Source: PALSA-607 sp963737705 (GTDB taxonomy: Bacteria; Actinomycetota; Actinomycetes; Acidothermales; Acidothermaceae). Taken from it: a stretch of 64,000 nucleotides of DNA. Under the pieces are notes generated by a model. The model ran no database searches, had not been told where the DNA came from, and saw only the letters and a list, made by a program, of their open reading frames with translations. The DNA is taken from the NCBI GenBank assembly GCA_963737705.1, contig CAVTTP010000007.1, positions 372,001 to 436,000 on the forward strand. The letters are read 5' to 3'. The first letter of the stretch is position 1. Each line of letters begins with the position of its first letter. The translations under genes were made by a program, and so were the position numbers. Shown here piece by piece: positions 31,785-41,668 of the stretch.

Positions 31785-33209
31785 ATGTTCACCAGCGCCG
31801 ACGAGGTTCTGGGGTACATCCGCGAGAACGACGTCAAATCTGTCGACGTGCGCTTCTGCGATCTGCCCGGCATCATGCAGCACTTCACAGTGCCCGTTGA
31901 GTCTTTCGATGAGAAGACCTTCACCGACGGTCTCGGCTTCGACGGTTCGTCGATCCGCGGGTTCCAGGCCATTCATGAATCGGACATGTTGCTGCTGCCC
32001 GATCCGTCGTCCGCCGTCCTTGACCCGTTCCGCACGGAGAAGACGCTGAACCTGACCTTCTTCATCCACGATCCGCTGACCGGCGAGGCCTACAGCCGTG
32101 ACCCGCGCAATGTCGCGAAGAAGGCCGAGACCTACTTGGCGAGCAGTGGCATTGCCGACACGGTCTACTTCGGCCCCGAGGCTGAGTTCTACATCTTCGA
32201 CAACGTGCGTTACGAGACCAACCAGCACTCGAGCTACTACTACATCGACGCCGAGGCGGGCGTCTGGAACACCGGTCGCGCCGAAGAGGGCGGCAACCGC
32301 GGCTACAAGGTCCGCAACAAGGGTGGCTACTTTCCCGTTCCGCCGGCCGACCACTACGCCGACCTGCGCGCCGAGATGAGCCGCGAACTCATCAACTCCG
32401 GCCTGACTGTCGAGCGCCAGCACCACGAGGTAGGCAGCGCCGGCCAAGCCGAGATCAACTACAAGTTCGCACCGCTACTGAAGGCTGCCGACGACCTGCT
32501 GTTGTTCAAATACATCATCAAGAACGTCGCGTGGCGCAATGGCAAGACGGTTACGTTCATGCCCAAGCCGGTCTTTGGCGACAACGGCTCAGGCATGCAC
32601 TGCCACCAGAGCTTGTGGAAGGACGGCGCACCGCTGTTCTACGACGAGCTCGGCTACGCGGGCCTCTCCGACATGGCGCGGCACTACATCGGCGGCCTAC
32701 TCAAGCACGCGCCGTCGCTGCTCGCCTTCACCAACCCGACCGTCAACAGCTACCACCGACTGGTGCCGGGCTTCGAGGCGCCGGTCAACCTCGTCTACAG
32801 CCAGCGCAACCGGTCGGCCTGTATCCGGATCCCCATCACCGGCAGCAACCCGAAGGCCAAGCGGCTCGAGTTCCGGGTGCCCGACCCGTCGTGCAACCCC
32901 TACCTCGCGTTCTCGGCGATGATGATGGCCGGCCTCGACGGCATCAAGAACAAGATCGAGCCACTCGACCCGGTCGACAAAGACCTCTACGAGTTGCCGC
33001 CCGAGGAGCACGCAAGTGTTCCCCAGGTTCCGGGCTCGCTGCCCGAGGTACTCCTGGCGCTCGAAGCAGACCAGGACTACCTGCTTGCCGGTGGGGTGTT
33101 CACCCAGGACCTCATTGACACCTGGATCGAGTACAAGCGGAAGAACGAGATCGACGCCATGCGGTTGCGCCCGCACCCGCACGAGTTCGAGCTCTACTTC
33201 GACATTTAG
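31785..33209 (+). CDS. glnA: Glutamine synthetase type I (GlnA1)
   Basis: Main ammonium-assimilating glutamine synthetase, dodecameric type I-beta, 474 residues. Signatures include GFDGSSIRGFQAIHESDM, FGPEAEFYIFD, NKGGYFPVPPADHY, HHEVGSAGQAEI, PKPVFGDNGSGMHCHQSLW, and the adenylylation loop NLVYSQRNRSACIRIP whose Tyr is the target of GlnE (encoded 3.5 kb downstream). ATG 31785 has AGGAGGAG upstream. It is monocistronic, with a GlnR box before it and a long hairpin after it. Confidence 0.97.
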   Translation: MFTSADEVLGYIRENDVKSVDVRFCDLPGIMQHFTVPVESFDEKTFTDGLGFDGSSIRGFQAIHESDMLLLPDPSSAVLDPFRTEKTLNLTFFIHDPLTGEAYSRDPRNVAKKAETYLASSGIADTVYFGPEAEFYIFDNVRYETNQHSSYYYIDAEAGVWNTGRAEEGGNRGYKVRNKGGYFPVPPADHYADLRAEMSRELINSGLTVERQHHEVGSAGQAEINYKFAPLLKAADDLLLFKYIIKNVAWRNGKTVTFMPKPVFGDNGSGMHCHQSLWKDGAPLFYDELGYAGLSDMARHYIGGLLKHAPSLLAFTNPTVNSYHRLVPGFEAPVNLVYSQRNRSACIRIPITGSNPKAKRLEFRVPDPSCNPYLAFSAMMMAGLDGIKNKIEPLDPVDKDLYELPPEEHASVPQVPGSLPEVLLALEADQDYLLAGGVFTQDLIDTWIEYKRKNEIDAMRLRPHPHEFELYFDI

Positions 33210-33255
33210 ACCGTCGCCGGGGCGTACCGGCTTCTCTGTAACTGCACGGCTGCTG

Positions 33256-33311
33256 CCCCTACAAGCCGAACGCAGGCTCCCCGACGGGAGCCTGCGTTCG
33301 GCTTGTAGGGG
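33256..33311. terminator. Perfect 26-bp stem terminator after glnA
   Basis: Arms at 33256-33281 and 33286-33311 are exact reverse complements around a 4-base CGAC loop, 46 bp after the glnA stop. There is no U-tract, as is usual for long actinobacterial stem terminators. Confidence 0.9.
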
Positions 33312-33385
33312 CGGATAAGTACCGCGGGGTCTGGGTACCTTACGACCAGCCCGGAGGCGCCCTCCGGTGTCAATCGGGAGGGCTC

Positions 33386-34447
33386 GTGGGCATCGAGGGA
33401 ATGAGCGACTACGACCGCTCAGCCTGGGCAGAGATCGAGGCATGGCGCGACAAGCGGTTGAATGGTGTGCAACGACACATGCTGCCGAACGTCGCCCGCC
33501 AGCAACTGGCGAGGGTCGGGACAGCAGCGCACGAACGACTGAACGTAATGCCGGGCGCCGACGCCTTCCAGGGTCTGTTCTTCAGAGCCGTTGACGGTCT
33601 TGTCGGCATGGTCAACCGGATGACGATCGCAAGCGTCCGCCGCCAGGCGGTCGTGGCTGCGTACGCCAAGCGCGGCCACGCGATCGCCGAGATATCGGAC
33701 ATCCGCGAATTGGAATTGCGAGACATCGACAAGGTCAAGCCGCGCCTCGAGCTTCACTACACCGTCGCCAGCACCGTCGAAGGCGCTGGAGCTGGCCTTG
33801 CAGTGTCCGGCGGTGAGTTCTTCGCCGCTGGAGAAACGGCAGTCACGGCCGGCGTAGGCGCGGCACCTGGTGCCGGAACCGTGATCGGCATCATGGCCGC
33901 CGACGCGGTCGCCGTGCTGGTCGCCGCGACTCGGGCAGTCGCGCACACTGCCGCCTACTACGGCTATGACACGGAGCTTGCGGACGAGCGGCTCTATGCA
34001 CTCGGCGTGCTGAACTTCGGTCTGGCGGAACAGGCCGGCAAGACAGCCGCCTATGTCGAGCTGAGCAAGATCGTCCATGACCTCGCCAGGAGAGCTAGCT
34101 GGGACCAGCTCGACAAGAACGTCGTCACCCAGATCGTCAAGACCGTCTATGCGAGATTGGGCGAGAAGATCACCAAGGAGAAGCTCGCACAGGCGCTGCC
34201 CGTCGTGGGCATCGTCATCGGCGCCGGGCTGAACGCACGCATCCTGGCGAGGGTCACGTCCGATGCGGAGCACCTGTACCGCGAGCGGTTCCTGCGCGAG
34301 AAGCACGGCCCCCTCACCACATCTCCCACCGCCCTCCCCCCGGGTTCGGCGGCCGGCTCGGACAGCATTCCGATCGTCGACATCGTCGATGCCGAACTCG
34401 TGGCAGAGACCAGGGGCGATGGGGGCCGCGACACGCCGCCCGCCTGA
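33386..34447 (+). CDS. EcsC family protein
   Basis: 353-residue protein of the EcsC family (unknown function, named after a gene in the Bacillus ecs ABC locus). The central region has glycine/alanine-rich hydrophobic segments (AAGETAVTAGVGAAPGAGTV, IGIMAADAVAVLVAATRAVA), then AYYGYDTELADERLYALGVLNFGL and ALPVVGIVIGAGLNARIL, typical of the family. The C-terminal 40 residues are low complexity. GTG 33386 has GGGAGG at good spacing, which ATG 33401 lacks. A single-gene unit between glnA and the PAP2 gene. Confidence 0.8.
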   Translation: MGIEGMSDYDRSAWAEIEAWRDKRLNGVQRHMLPNVARQQLARVGTAAHERLNVMPGADAFQGLFFRAVDGLVGMVNRMTIASVRRQAVVAAYAKRGHAIAEISDIRELELRDIDKVKPRLELHYTVASTVEGAGAGLAVSGGEFFAAGETAVTAGVGAAPGAGTVIGIMAADAVAVLVAATRAVAHTAAYYGYDTELADERLYALGVLNFGLAEQAGKTAAYVELSKIVHDLARRASWDQLDKNVVTQIVKTVYARLGEKITKEKLAQALPVVGIVIGAGLNARILARVTSDAEHLYRERFLREKHGPLTTSPTALPPGSAAGSDSIPIVDIVDAELVAETRGDGGRDTPPA

Positions 34448-34493
34448 TTCGAGCGGTCCAGCGAAGCGGGAAGCGTCCCCGCCATCTGACAAG

Positions 34494-35381
34494 ATGGCGA
34501 GCGTGGGGACGACTGAGACGACCGACGCGCTGCACGACTCGGACGCGCCATCGCCCCGTCGTCCGGGCCGGATCTTGCCCCTCCTGCCCGCGCGCATGCG
34601 GCGCCAGTTGCGCCCGAAGCTCTGGCAAGAGGTCGCGTTCATCGCCGTGAGCTACATCGTCTACTCGCAGATCCGCGACGCCGTGCCGACGCACGAGCGG
34701 ATCGCGTTGTTGCACGGCCGGCAGATTCTCTACACCGAGGACCATCTCGGGCTGAACTTCGAACTCAGCGTGAACCGCTGGTTCGACCACGTCGCCTGGG
34801 GCGGCTGGCACTACCTCGCGAACATCGCCGACTACTACTACGCGCTGATGCATTTCGTGATCGTGCTCAGCGTGCTCGTGTGGGTCTACGTCAAGCGGCC
34901 GATGAACTACCGCTCGGCCCGCACTGTGCTCTATGCGACGAATGGACTGGCCGCGCTCGGCTTCTGGTTCTATCCGCTCGCGCCTCCGCGCTTACTGCCG
35001 GGCCACGGTTTCATCGACACCGTCGTGAAATACCACACGTGGGGTTCGTGGGGATCCAACAGCGTGTCCAAGGTCTCCAACCAGTTTGCAGCGATGCCGT
35101 CGCTGCACATCGGTTGGTCCCTGTGGGCCGGCATTACGTTGTTCATGTTGAGCGGGCGGTGGTGGATTCGTGCGCTCGGTTTGCTGTATCCCGTAGTGAC
35201 CTTCTTCGTGATCATCGGGACGGCGAATCACTACACCCTCGACGCGGTCGGCGGCGTCGTCGCACTGCTGGGTGGATACCTGATCCAGTGGCTGCTCACC
35301 GGACGCCACGTCTACGGCCCCGGCGCCGAAGACATCCCCGATCACATCCACCGGCACCCAAGGACACCCGCGCCTAACTAA
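34494..35381 (+). CDS. PAP2 superfamily membrane phosphatase/transferase (Aur1/Ipt1-like)
   Basis: Polytopic membrane enzyme of 295 residues, related to the phosphatidic-acid phosphatase/inositol-phosphoceramide synthase group. Motifs include YPLAPPRLLPGHGFIDT, the catalytic MPSLHIGWSLW (His in the C2-like motif) and TANHYTLDAVGGVVALLGGY (C3-like motif). It probably transfers or removes a phospho headgroup on a lipid at the membrane; the lipid is unknown. ATG 34494 gives MASVGTTE; GTG 34503 (leaderless spacing to CAAGAT) is an alternative. It is convergent with the MFS gene. Confidence 0.87.
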   Translation: MASVGTTETTDALHDSDAPSPRRPGRILPLLPARMRRQLRPKLWQEVAFIAVSYIVYSQIRDAVPTHERIALLHGRQILYTEDHLGLNFELSVNRWFDHVAWGGWHYLANIADYYYALMHFVIVLSVLVWVYVKRPMNYRSARTVLYATNGLAALGFWFYPLAPPRLLPGHGFIDTVVKYHTWGSWGSNSVSKVSNQFAAMPSLHIGWSLWAGITLFMLSGRWWIRALGLLYPVVTFFVIIGTANHYTLDAVGGVVALLGGYLIQWLLTGRHVYGPGAEDIPDHIHRHPRTPAPN

Positions 35382-35414
35382 CGCTGCGCTCCATCGGTCA
35401 GCTAACGCTGTGCT
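35378..35414. repeat. 13-bp duplication spanning the PAP2 and MFS stop codons
   Basis: CTAACGCTGCGCT (35378-35390) and CTAACGCTGTGCT (35402-35414) differ at one base. The PAP2 TAA is in the first copy, and the convergent MFS stop (35398-35400) touches the second. Confidence 0.6.
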
Positions 35415-36693
35415 GAGCGGCCTCAAGCTTGTCCCACGCCACCTCAATGTCCTCATACGGCCAGCTGAAGCGCACCAAGGACATGATCAGCAGGCCGGCC
35501 ACACCGGCCCAAGCGACCCCGGCGGCAGCCCCGCGCCACTGCCCGACGGCACCCCAGATCAGAAATCCGAGCCCCTGACTTACCGCGATAGTGGCGCTCG
35601 CGATGCCGTTCGCCCGGCCGCGCAGCGTCCGCTCTGTCCCGACGTTGTAAGCCGCGATCGTGGTCACCAGGAAGCACTGCATCACTCCCGCCAGGCCCCA
35701 GATCACACATGCCAACCAGATGGGCGGAACCAGCGCGGTGAGAGTGAGGACCGCGGCGCCGGTGCCGGCCAGGGGCAACAGCAACTGACCCTGCCGTCGC
35801 GCCGGCACGTATTTGATGAACAGCCAGGCTCCGACCGCAATTCCCAACGGTTGTGACGCCGTCAGTAAGCCAGCAGCGACGGCCCCGTGGCCGTGTTCTC
35901 GTGCGTAGGCGACGGCAAGCCCCTCCGGCGCGATGAGGAACAGCAGCGCCGCTCCGGACAACAGCAACATCGCGCGGCGGGTTCTGCTCTTCAGCACCAA
36001 CTTGATGTTGGGCACGATGTCGACGACGAGCGACCGCAGATTCGCTCGCCCGTCGACCAGCACGGCGGGCCGTTCTCGTACCAGCCCAAGCGTGACCAGG
36101 CACGACACGGCAAATGTGCCCGAGTCGATCGCCAGTGCCCCAGAGGGCGACACCGCGGCCACGATGAGGCCACCCAACGCGAAGCCGAACACCGAGTCGA
36201 TCTGTTGCAGGATCCGGCTGATCGCGACCGCGCCGACGTAACCGGGGCCGATCTCGAAGATGTCCGGCAAGATCGCCGCGCGGGCCGCCGAATACGGCGC
36301 CGAGAAGCAACTGGAGACCAGGACCAGCGCGATCAGTACCGCGATCGGCAGGTGATGCACCTTGGTCGCTAAGGCCAGCAACCCGATGGTGACTGCCCGG
36401 CCGAGATCGCAGACCACCATGACGGCCCGCCGAGCAAGCCGGTCGACCAGCGGCGCCAGCAAGATGCTGCCGAATACCCACGGCACATAAGTGACGGCGT
36501 AGGTCGACGCCGCGAGGAAAGGGCTGTTCGACCGGGTGTAGACGAGATACGAGAGCGCGATCGCGGCAATCTGATCGCCGCACTCGCTGGTGACCTGCGC
36601 AACCGCGATGCCGCGGAACTCGCGGTTCGCCATAGCGAGCGCAGTCGGAGACGAAACGGACCCCCGACTTCGGTCCCCTACAACATTTGTCAC
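35398..36693 (-). CDS. MFS transporter (DHA3/enterobactin-exporter-like)
   Basis: 12-helix major facilitator transporter, 431 residues. Motifs include IAVAQVTSECGDQIAAIALSY in helix 1, SILLAPLVDRLARRAVMVVCDLGRA (motif A) and FSAPYSAARAAILPDI, resembling DHA3-type exporters such as EntS. The ATG at 36693 overlaps the glnE stop by 4 bp, so it is translated in an operon with glnE. The substrate is unknown and the coupling to glnE is probably positional. Confidence 0.88.
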   Translation of the reverse strand: MTNVVGDRSRGSVSSPTALAMANREFRGIAVAQVTSECGDQIAAIALSYLVYTRSNSPFLAASTYAVTYVPWVFGSILLAPLVDRLARRAVMVVCDLGRAVTIGLLALATKVHHLPIAVLIALVLVSSCFSAPYSAARAAILPDIFEIGPGYVGAVAISRILQQIDSVFGFALGGLIVAAVSPSGALAIDSGTFAVSCLVTLGLVRERPAVLVDGRANLRSLVVDIVPNIKLVLKSRTRRAMLLLSGAALLFLIAPEGLAVAYAREHGHGAVAAGLLTASQPLGIAVGAWLFIKYVPARRQGQLLLPLAGTGAAVLTLTALVPPIWLACVIWGLAGVMQCFLVTTIAAYNVGTERTLRGRANGIASATIAVSQGLGFLIWGAVGQWRGAAAGVAWAGVAGLLIMSLVRFSWPYEDIEVAWDKLEAAQHSVS

Positions 36694-39600
36694 GCGTAGA
36701 ACACCTTGTCGACGACGGCCCGGGATCGCCGGGTCACACGACGGTACACATCCAAGAAGTCACCGGATTGGGACGGAGAGTAGCCAACCATACGGGCGAT
36801 CCGGACGACATCCCTGACGTCGGTAGGTATCGAGTCGGCTGGCTTGCCCCGAGCGAGTACGAGCGCGTTGCGCACCCGCGTCGCGAGCCGCCATGCCGAC
36901 GCGAGCGTTTCGGCGTCCAGCTCATCGACGAGCCCGCCCTCGAGGGCGGCGTCCAGCGCGAGCAGTGTCGACGTGGTCCGGAGCCCTTCCAGCTCACCCG
37001 CGAACCGCAATTGGAGCAACTGGACGGTCCATTCCACGTCACTCAGCCCACCCCGGCCGAGCTTGGTGTTCAGGGTCGGGTCGGCCCCGCGCGGCAGGCG
37101 TTCCTTCTCCACGCGGGCCTTGATCCGCCGGACTTCACGCACGTCAGCAGGCGCCAACCCGTCGGGCGGCCAGCGAATTGGGTTGATCGCCTCGATGAAG
37201 CGGGCACCGAGGTCGACATCGCCCGCGACCGGTGCCGCCCGCAGCAGCGCCTGGCTCTCCCAGACTTTCGACCAGCGGGCGTAGTACGCGACGTAGGACC
37301 CCAGGCTGCGCGTCAATGGCCCCTGCCGGCCCTCCGGACGCAGATCGGCATCGACGTCGACGGGTGGTTCAGGGGCCGGGACGGCGAGCAGCCGGCGTAG
37401 TTCATTCGCGACGACGTGGGCGACGGCGGCAGCCTGCGCCTCGTCGGCACCCGGCAAAGGTTCGTGCACGAACAACACATCGGCGTCGCTGCCGTAACCC
37501 TGCTCGCCCCCGCCAAGGCGGCCCATGCCGATGATGGCGATTCTCATGGGGAGCGGACCGAGCTCGCCTCGCGTCACGCGATCGGACCGCACCTGTCGCA
37601 GCACCGCCTCGAGGACCGCGTCCAGCGTGGCGGACGTGACGTCGGAAAGTGCTTGCCCCACCTCGGTCGTGTCGAGCAGGCCGAGCAGGTCGGCACAAGC
37701 GACTCGCAACAGTTCGCGCCGCCGCAACCCGCGTGCCGTCGACGCCGCCTCGCCCGCGTCGTCATAGCGACGCACCGCCGCCATCAGTTCCGCACGTAAG
37801 TCAGCCGCTGCGCGAGGCCGTAACTGATGAGGCCCGTCGCCGGCGTCGGCCATCATTGCCACCGATTCGGGCGCGCGCATGAACAGGTCGGCCGCGTAGC
37901 GGCTGCTCGCCAAGATCAGCGCAAGATGCTGCGCAGCGGCGCCCTCGTCGCGCAGCAGTCGCAGATACCAATGCGTGTCGCCGAGCGAATCCGATACCTG
38001 ACGAAACGCCAGCAACCCGCCGTCCGGATCTGGGGCATCGGCGAACCAGCTGAGCATGACGGGCAGCAACGTTCGCTGGATCGCTGCCCGACGACTGACG
38101 CCACTCGTCAACGCTTCGAGGTGATGCAACGCGTTCTCGGGATCGGTGTATCCGAGTGCCTCGAGCCGCGCGGCCGCAGCGTCGAGTGAAAGATGCGACT
38201 CTTCACCTGGAAGGCGCGCAACTGCGGCGAGAAGCGGCCGGTAGAAGAGCTTTTCGTGCAGCCGCCGCACTTCGCGGGCGTGCCGAGCGTGCTCGGCGTG
38301 TAGCTCGCCGGCCGGATCTTGCCGAAATCCCATGCTGCGACCGAGCCGGCGAACATCCGCGGCCGCCAACGGCAACATATGGGTGCGACGAAGGCGGTGC
38401 AGCTGAAGTCGGTTTTCCAGAATGCGCAAGAACCGATATGCCTCGGCCAGCAAGGCAGCGTCCTGGCGGCCGACGTATCCCCCGGCGGCAAGGTCGGCGA
38501 GTGCGTTCAGTGTGGTCACACTACGCAGCTGATCGTCGGCCCGGCCGTGCACGAGTTGCAACAACTGCACCGCAAACTCGACGTCGCGCAACCCTCCCGG
38601 GCCGAGCTTGATCTCGCGTTCCGCTTCCGCCGCCGGCAGGCTCGCCTCGACCCGCCGGCGCATCGCCTGAACATCCTCGACGAAGTGTTCGCGACCTGCT
38701 GCACTCCAGACCATCGGCCTTACTGCCTCGATGTAGGCCTGACCCAACTCCATGTCACCGGCGACCGGGCGCGCCTTCAGCAGTGCCTGGAATTCCCAGG
38801 TCTTCGCCCAGCGCTGGTAGTAAGCGACATGGCTGGCCAACGTCCGGACGAGCGGCCCCATCTTGCCCTCGGGACGCAGCGCCGCATCGACCTCCCAGAT
38901 CGATGCGCAGACCCGGATGACTCCGGAGGCGAGGTGGGTAGCCGTGCGCAGAGCGGCCACTTCATCGACGTCCGCCCCTTCGACTATCGCGGGTTCGGCG
39001 ACGAACACGACGTCGACGTCGCTGATGTAGTTGAGTTCGCGACCTCCGCACTTGCCCATGCCGATCACCGCAAGCCGGCACGGCACCGCATCTGGCGGCA
39101 ATTCGGCTTGGGCCACGACGAGCGCGGCATCAAGGGTGGCAGCGGCGAGGTCGGCGAGCTCCGCGGCAACGTCGTCGACGGTCGCATTGCCGCCGAGGTC
39201 TCGCGCGGCGAGGCGCAGCAGCAGCCGGCGGTACGTCGATCGCAAGGCGGCCTCGGCGATCGGCCCGCTCTTGCCTGCGACCGCCGCGGTCAGTGTGGAG
39301 CGAAGGCCGAGCCAGCTCGGTCGGCTGTCATCGACACCGGGGTCGGCCAGCTCGATCCAGTCGACCGGATGGGTCGCCAAGTGGTCGCCAAGAGCGGCAC
39401 TTGATCCGAGCACGGCGAACAACCGGTGCCGGAAGTCGACATCGATCTGCAACGCGTTGTGCAACGCGAGGGCATTGTGTTGCGCGTCGAGCGCGCCGGA
39501 CGTCTGGGTGGCCTCGACGAGATGGACGACGGATTCCAAAGCGAGGTCGGGATCCGCACTGGCTGCGAGTTCGGTCAGCAGTCCGAACCCGAGTTCGGCT

Positions 39601-39698
39601 CTCGTTGCGAGCAGTTCGGCGCGCGCCGCATCGGTGAAGCCAAGTCGTGCAAGCCGGGCCCTGCGGCTGGCGTGCCGATCCTGGTCGCCGCTGGTCAC
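36690..39698 (-). CDS. glnE: Glutamine synthetase adenylyltransferase/adenylyl-removing enzyme
   Basis: Bifunctional enzyme that adds AMP to, and removes it from, the GlnA tyrosine. 1002 residues, full length. It has two nucleotidyltransferase domains: the N-terminal one with GMGKCGGRELNYISDVDVVFV (about residues 213-233) and the C-terminal one with GMGRLGGGEQGYGSDADVLFV (about 715-735). Each is followed by a helical region with KLGPGGLRDVEFAVQLLQL or KLGRGGLSDVEWTVQLLQL. The two similar halves are the known architecture. GlnA is encoded 3.5 kb away on the opposite strand. It is translationally coupled to the MFS gene. Confidence 0.96.
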   Translation of the reverse strand: MTSGDQDRHASRRARLARLGFTDAARAELLATRAELGFGLLTELAASADPDLALESVVHLVEATQTSGALDAQHNALALHNALQIDVDFRHRLFAVLGSSAALGDHLATHPVDWIELADPGVDDSRPSWLGLRSTLTAAVAGKSGPIAEAALRSTYRRLLLRLAARDLGGNATVDDVAAELADLAAATLDAALVVAQAELPPDAVPCRLAVIGMGKCGGRELNYISDVDVVFVAEPAIVEGADVDEVAALRTATHLASGVIRVCASIWEVDAALRPEGKMGPLVRTLASHVAYYQRWAKTWEFQALLKARPVAGDMELGQAYIEAVRPMVWSAAGREHFVEDVQAMRRRVEASLPAAEAEREIKLGPGGLRDVEFAVQLLQLVHGRADDQLRSVTTLNALADLAAGGYVGRQDAALLAEAYRFLRILENRLQLHRLRRTHMLPLAAADVRRLGRSMGFRQDPAGELHAEHARHAREVRRLHEKLFYRPLLAAVARLPGEESHLSLDAAAARLEALGYTDPENALHHLEALTSGVSRRAAIQRTLLPVMLSWFADAPDPDGGLLAFRQVSDSLGDTHWYLRLLRDEGAAAQHLALILASSRYAADLFMRAPESVAMMADAGDGPHQLRPRAAADLRAELMAAVRRYDDAGEAASTARGLRRRELLRVACADLLGLLDTTEVGQALSDVTSATLDAVLEAVLRQVRSDRVTRGELGPLPMRIAIIGMGRLGGGEQGYGSDADVLFVHEPLPGADEAQAAAVAHVVANELRRLLAVPAPEPPVDVDADLRPEGRQGPLTRSLGSYVAYYARWSKVWESQALLRAAPVAGDVDLGARFIEAINPIRWPPDGLAPADVREVRRIKARVEKERLPRGADPTLNTKLGRGGLSDVEWTVQLLQLRFAGELEGLRTTSTLLALDAALEGGLVDELDAETLASAWRLATRVRNALVLARGKPADSIPTDVRDVVRIARMVGYSPSQSGDFLDVYRRVTRRSRAVVDKVFYA

Positions 39699-39728
39699 AC
39701 CATGACGCTATCGGTCACTCGACGCGCG

Positions 39729-40586
39729 CTAGCCCTTGACGCCGCCACTGAGCTGCGACCCGACAAATCGGCGCTGAAAGACGAAGAACACGATCGCGAC
39801 GGGGATCGTGGTGAGCATCGCGGCGCCGAGACTGAGTGGAAACTGGTTGCCGGTGCCAAGACTGCCTTGGAAGAGCGCGAGCCCCTTCGTCAGTGTGTAC
39901 AGCCGCGGCGAGTCCCCTGCGACGAGGAACGCCGCGAACTCGTTCCAGGAACTCTGGAAGGACAAGATCGTGAGCGTCAACACCCCCGCCTTCGCGATCG
40001 GCAACGACACGTACCAGTAGGTGCGCCAGATGCCGGCTCCGTCGATACGGGCTGCCTCCTCGACCGACGCCGGGATTTGGAGGAAGAACTGCCGCATCAA
40101 GAAGATGCCCATCGCGTCCATAGCGATCGGCAGAATCATGCCAGCGTAGGTGTTGTAGAGACCGAGTTCTTTGATGACGAGGAATCGCGGGATCAGCAAC
40201 ACCACACCAGGTACCGACATGGTGGCGAGAACCAATCCGAATACAGCGCTGCGGCCTGGAAACCGCAGTCTGGCAAGCGCGTAACCGGCGAGGCTGTCGA
40301 GAAAGACTCGCGTCAGGGTGATGCAGGTCGAGACGATGATGCTGTTCAGCAGCCACAGCGGAAAGTCCACTGAGCTGTCGTTGGTGAAGCCGAAGATGCG
40401 CTTCCACGACGCCAACGTGGGCGGGTGCGGAATCAACGACAGAGAATGCGCAGTGGCGTCCGGGTCGGTCTTGAACGAGGTCGCGATTTGAATGGCGAAC
40501 GGCGCCAGGTAGACGAGCGCAAAAAAAGTCAGCAGCACATAGAAGATCGTGCGGCGTCGCGGCGAACCCGCGGCCCTGGCGCTCAC
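39729..40586 (-). CDS. Sugar ABC transporter permease (MalG-like)
   Basis: Inner-membrane permease of a CUT1 carbohydrate importer, 285 residues, six helices. The EAA loop that docks the ATPase is EEAARIDGAGIWRTYWYVSLPIAKAG (read in two parts, about residues 185-211). The C-terminus FVFQRRFVGSQLSGGVKG is typical of MalG-type subunits. It overlaps the MalF-like gene by 4 bp. No ATPase gene is present in this cluster, so a shared ATPase (MsiK-like) encoded elsewhere is expected (inference). Confidence 0.93.
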   Translation of the reverse strand: MSARAAGSPRRRTIFYVLLTFFALVYLAPFAIQIATSFKTDPDATAHSLSLIPHPPTLASWKRIFGFTNDSSVDFPLWLLNSIIVSTCITLTRVFLDSLAGYALARLRFPGRSAVFGLVLATMSVPGVVLLIPRFLVIKELGLYNTYAGMILPIAMDAMGIFLMRQFFLQIPASVEEAARIDGAGIWRTYWYVSLPIAKAGVLTLTILSFQSSWNEFAAFLVAGDSPRLYTLTKGLALFQGSLGTGNQFPLSLGAAMLTTIPVAIVFFVFQRRFVGSQLSGGVKG

Positions 40587-41650
40587 GTCTCTGCGTCCTT
40601 GTCGCGCAGGATGAAACGTTGTGCGGTGCTGAGAACCGTTATCAGGGCGAACAGCAGGAAAGCGATCGCTGCCCCAGATCCGAACGCGGAGTTCTCGAAG
40701 CTCGTGGTGTAGGAGAGGTATGCCGGCGTCGTCGTGCCCTGGTTGTTGCCGGTCAGGAAGATCTGGTCGAACACCTGCCAGGTGCTGATCAAACCGAGCG
40801 TAAGTACCAACAGCAACGTTGGCCGCAGCATAGGCACCGTCACTCGCCAGAACCGCTGAACTGCGTTGGCGCCGTCGATCTCACTGGCCTCGTCGATCTC
40901 CTCGGAGATGTTCTGCAACGCGGCGAGAAACATCAACATGAAGGTGCCAGACGTCGTCCAGATGACCAAGATAATGATGGCGCACATGGCCATCGACGGC
41001 CCTGCGGTCCAGTCCCAGATGCTGCGCGTGAATATGACGTGCTTGGCCCAGCCGGGAGGAGCGTGGACACCAAAGACTCCGAGCAGGTTGTGAATGAGTC
41101 CGTTGCTGTCCGCGAACCAGTTGGGGCCATGGATGCCGACGAAACTCAGCACCCGATTGACCGCGCCGGACCCCTGGAACAAGAAGATGAAGACCAGTGT
41201 GATCGCCACGCTGCTTGTGACTGACGGGAAGTAGAAGGCGGTGCGAAAGAAACTCTTGCCCTTGAGGAATTTGCCGTTGACAAGGACCGCTAGGACGAGC
41301 GCGAGAATCGTCTGTATCGGCACCACGAACAAGACGAAGTAAAAGTTGTTCTCGATCGAGCGGGCGAAGTTCTGCTGGGTAAGACTTCCCCCCGATAGCA
41401 GATTCTTGTAGTTGCGTAACCCGATCCACTTGGCGCCCGACGAGAACGGGCTGGTGGTCCCGCTCCACTTGGTGAAGCTGATGTAGAGCGCGAGCACGAT
41501 CGGCAACACAACGAACAGGAGGAGGCCGATGAGGGCTGGCGATACGAACAGCCAGCCGCCGACACCCTCGTTGCCGCGGATGTGTGACCTGCCTTTTCGT
41601 CGCACAGGTGCTACAACCGTTGGCGGCGCTGCGCCAGAAGTCACAGTCAT
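40583..41650 (-). CDS. Sugar ABC transporter permease (MalF-like)
   Basis: Partner permease of the CUT1 importer, 355 residues. It starts with a basic segment and helix 1 GGWLFVSPALIGLLLFVVLP, then LYISFTKWSG, and the EAA loop EEIDEASEIDGANAVQRFWR near residue 270. There is a long periplasmic-side loop between helices. It lies 61 bp after the binding-protein gene, with a 14-bp perfect hairpin in between, and is coupled to the MalG-like gene. Confidence 0.93.
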   Translation of the reverse strand: MTVTSGAAPPTVVAPVRRKGRSHIRGNEGVGGWLFVSPALIGLLLFVVLPIVLALYISFTKWSGTTSPFSSGAKWIGLRNYKNLLSGGSLTQQNFARSIENNFYFVLFVVPIQTILALVLAVLVNGKFLKGKSFFRTAFYFPSVTSSVAITLVFIFLFQGSGAVNRVLSFVGIHGPNWFADSNGLIHNLLGVFGVHAPPGWAKHVIFTRSIWDWTAGPSMAMCAIIILVIWTTSGTFMLMFLAALQNISEEIDEASEIDGANAVQRFWRVTVPMLRPTLLLVLTLGLISTWQVFDQIFLTGNNQGTTTPAYLSYTTSFENSAFGSGAAIAFLLFALITVLSTAQRFILRDKDAET

Positions 41651-41668
41651 CGAAGACGAGTCCCTCCG

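Noticed and set aside
39426..40373. Long open frame on the plus strand over glnE and the MalG-like gene
   Set aside because: It is antisense to two clearly homologous genes, and its translation is Arg/Glu/Asp-rich without domain similarity; a shadow of high-GC coding.
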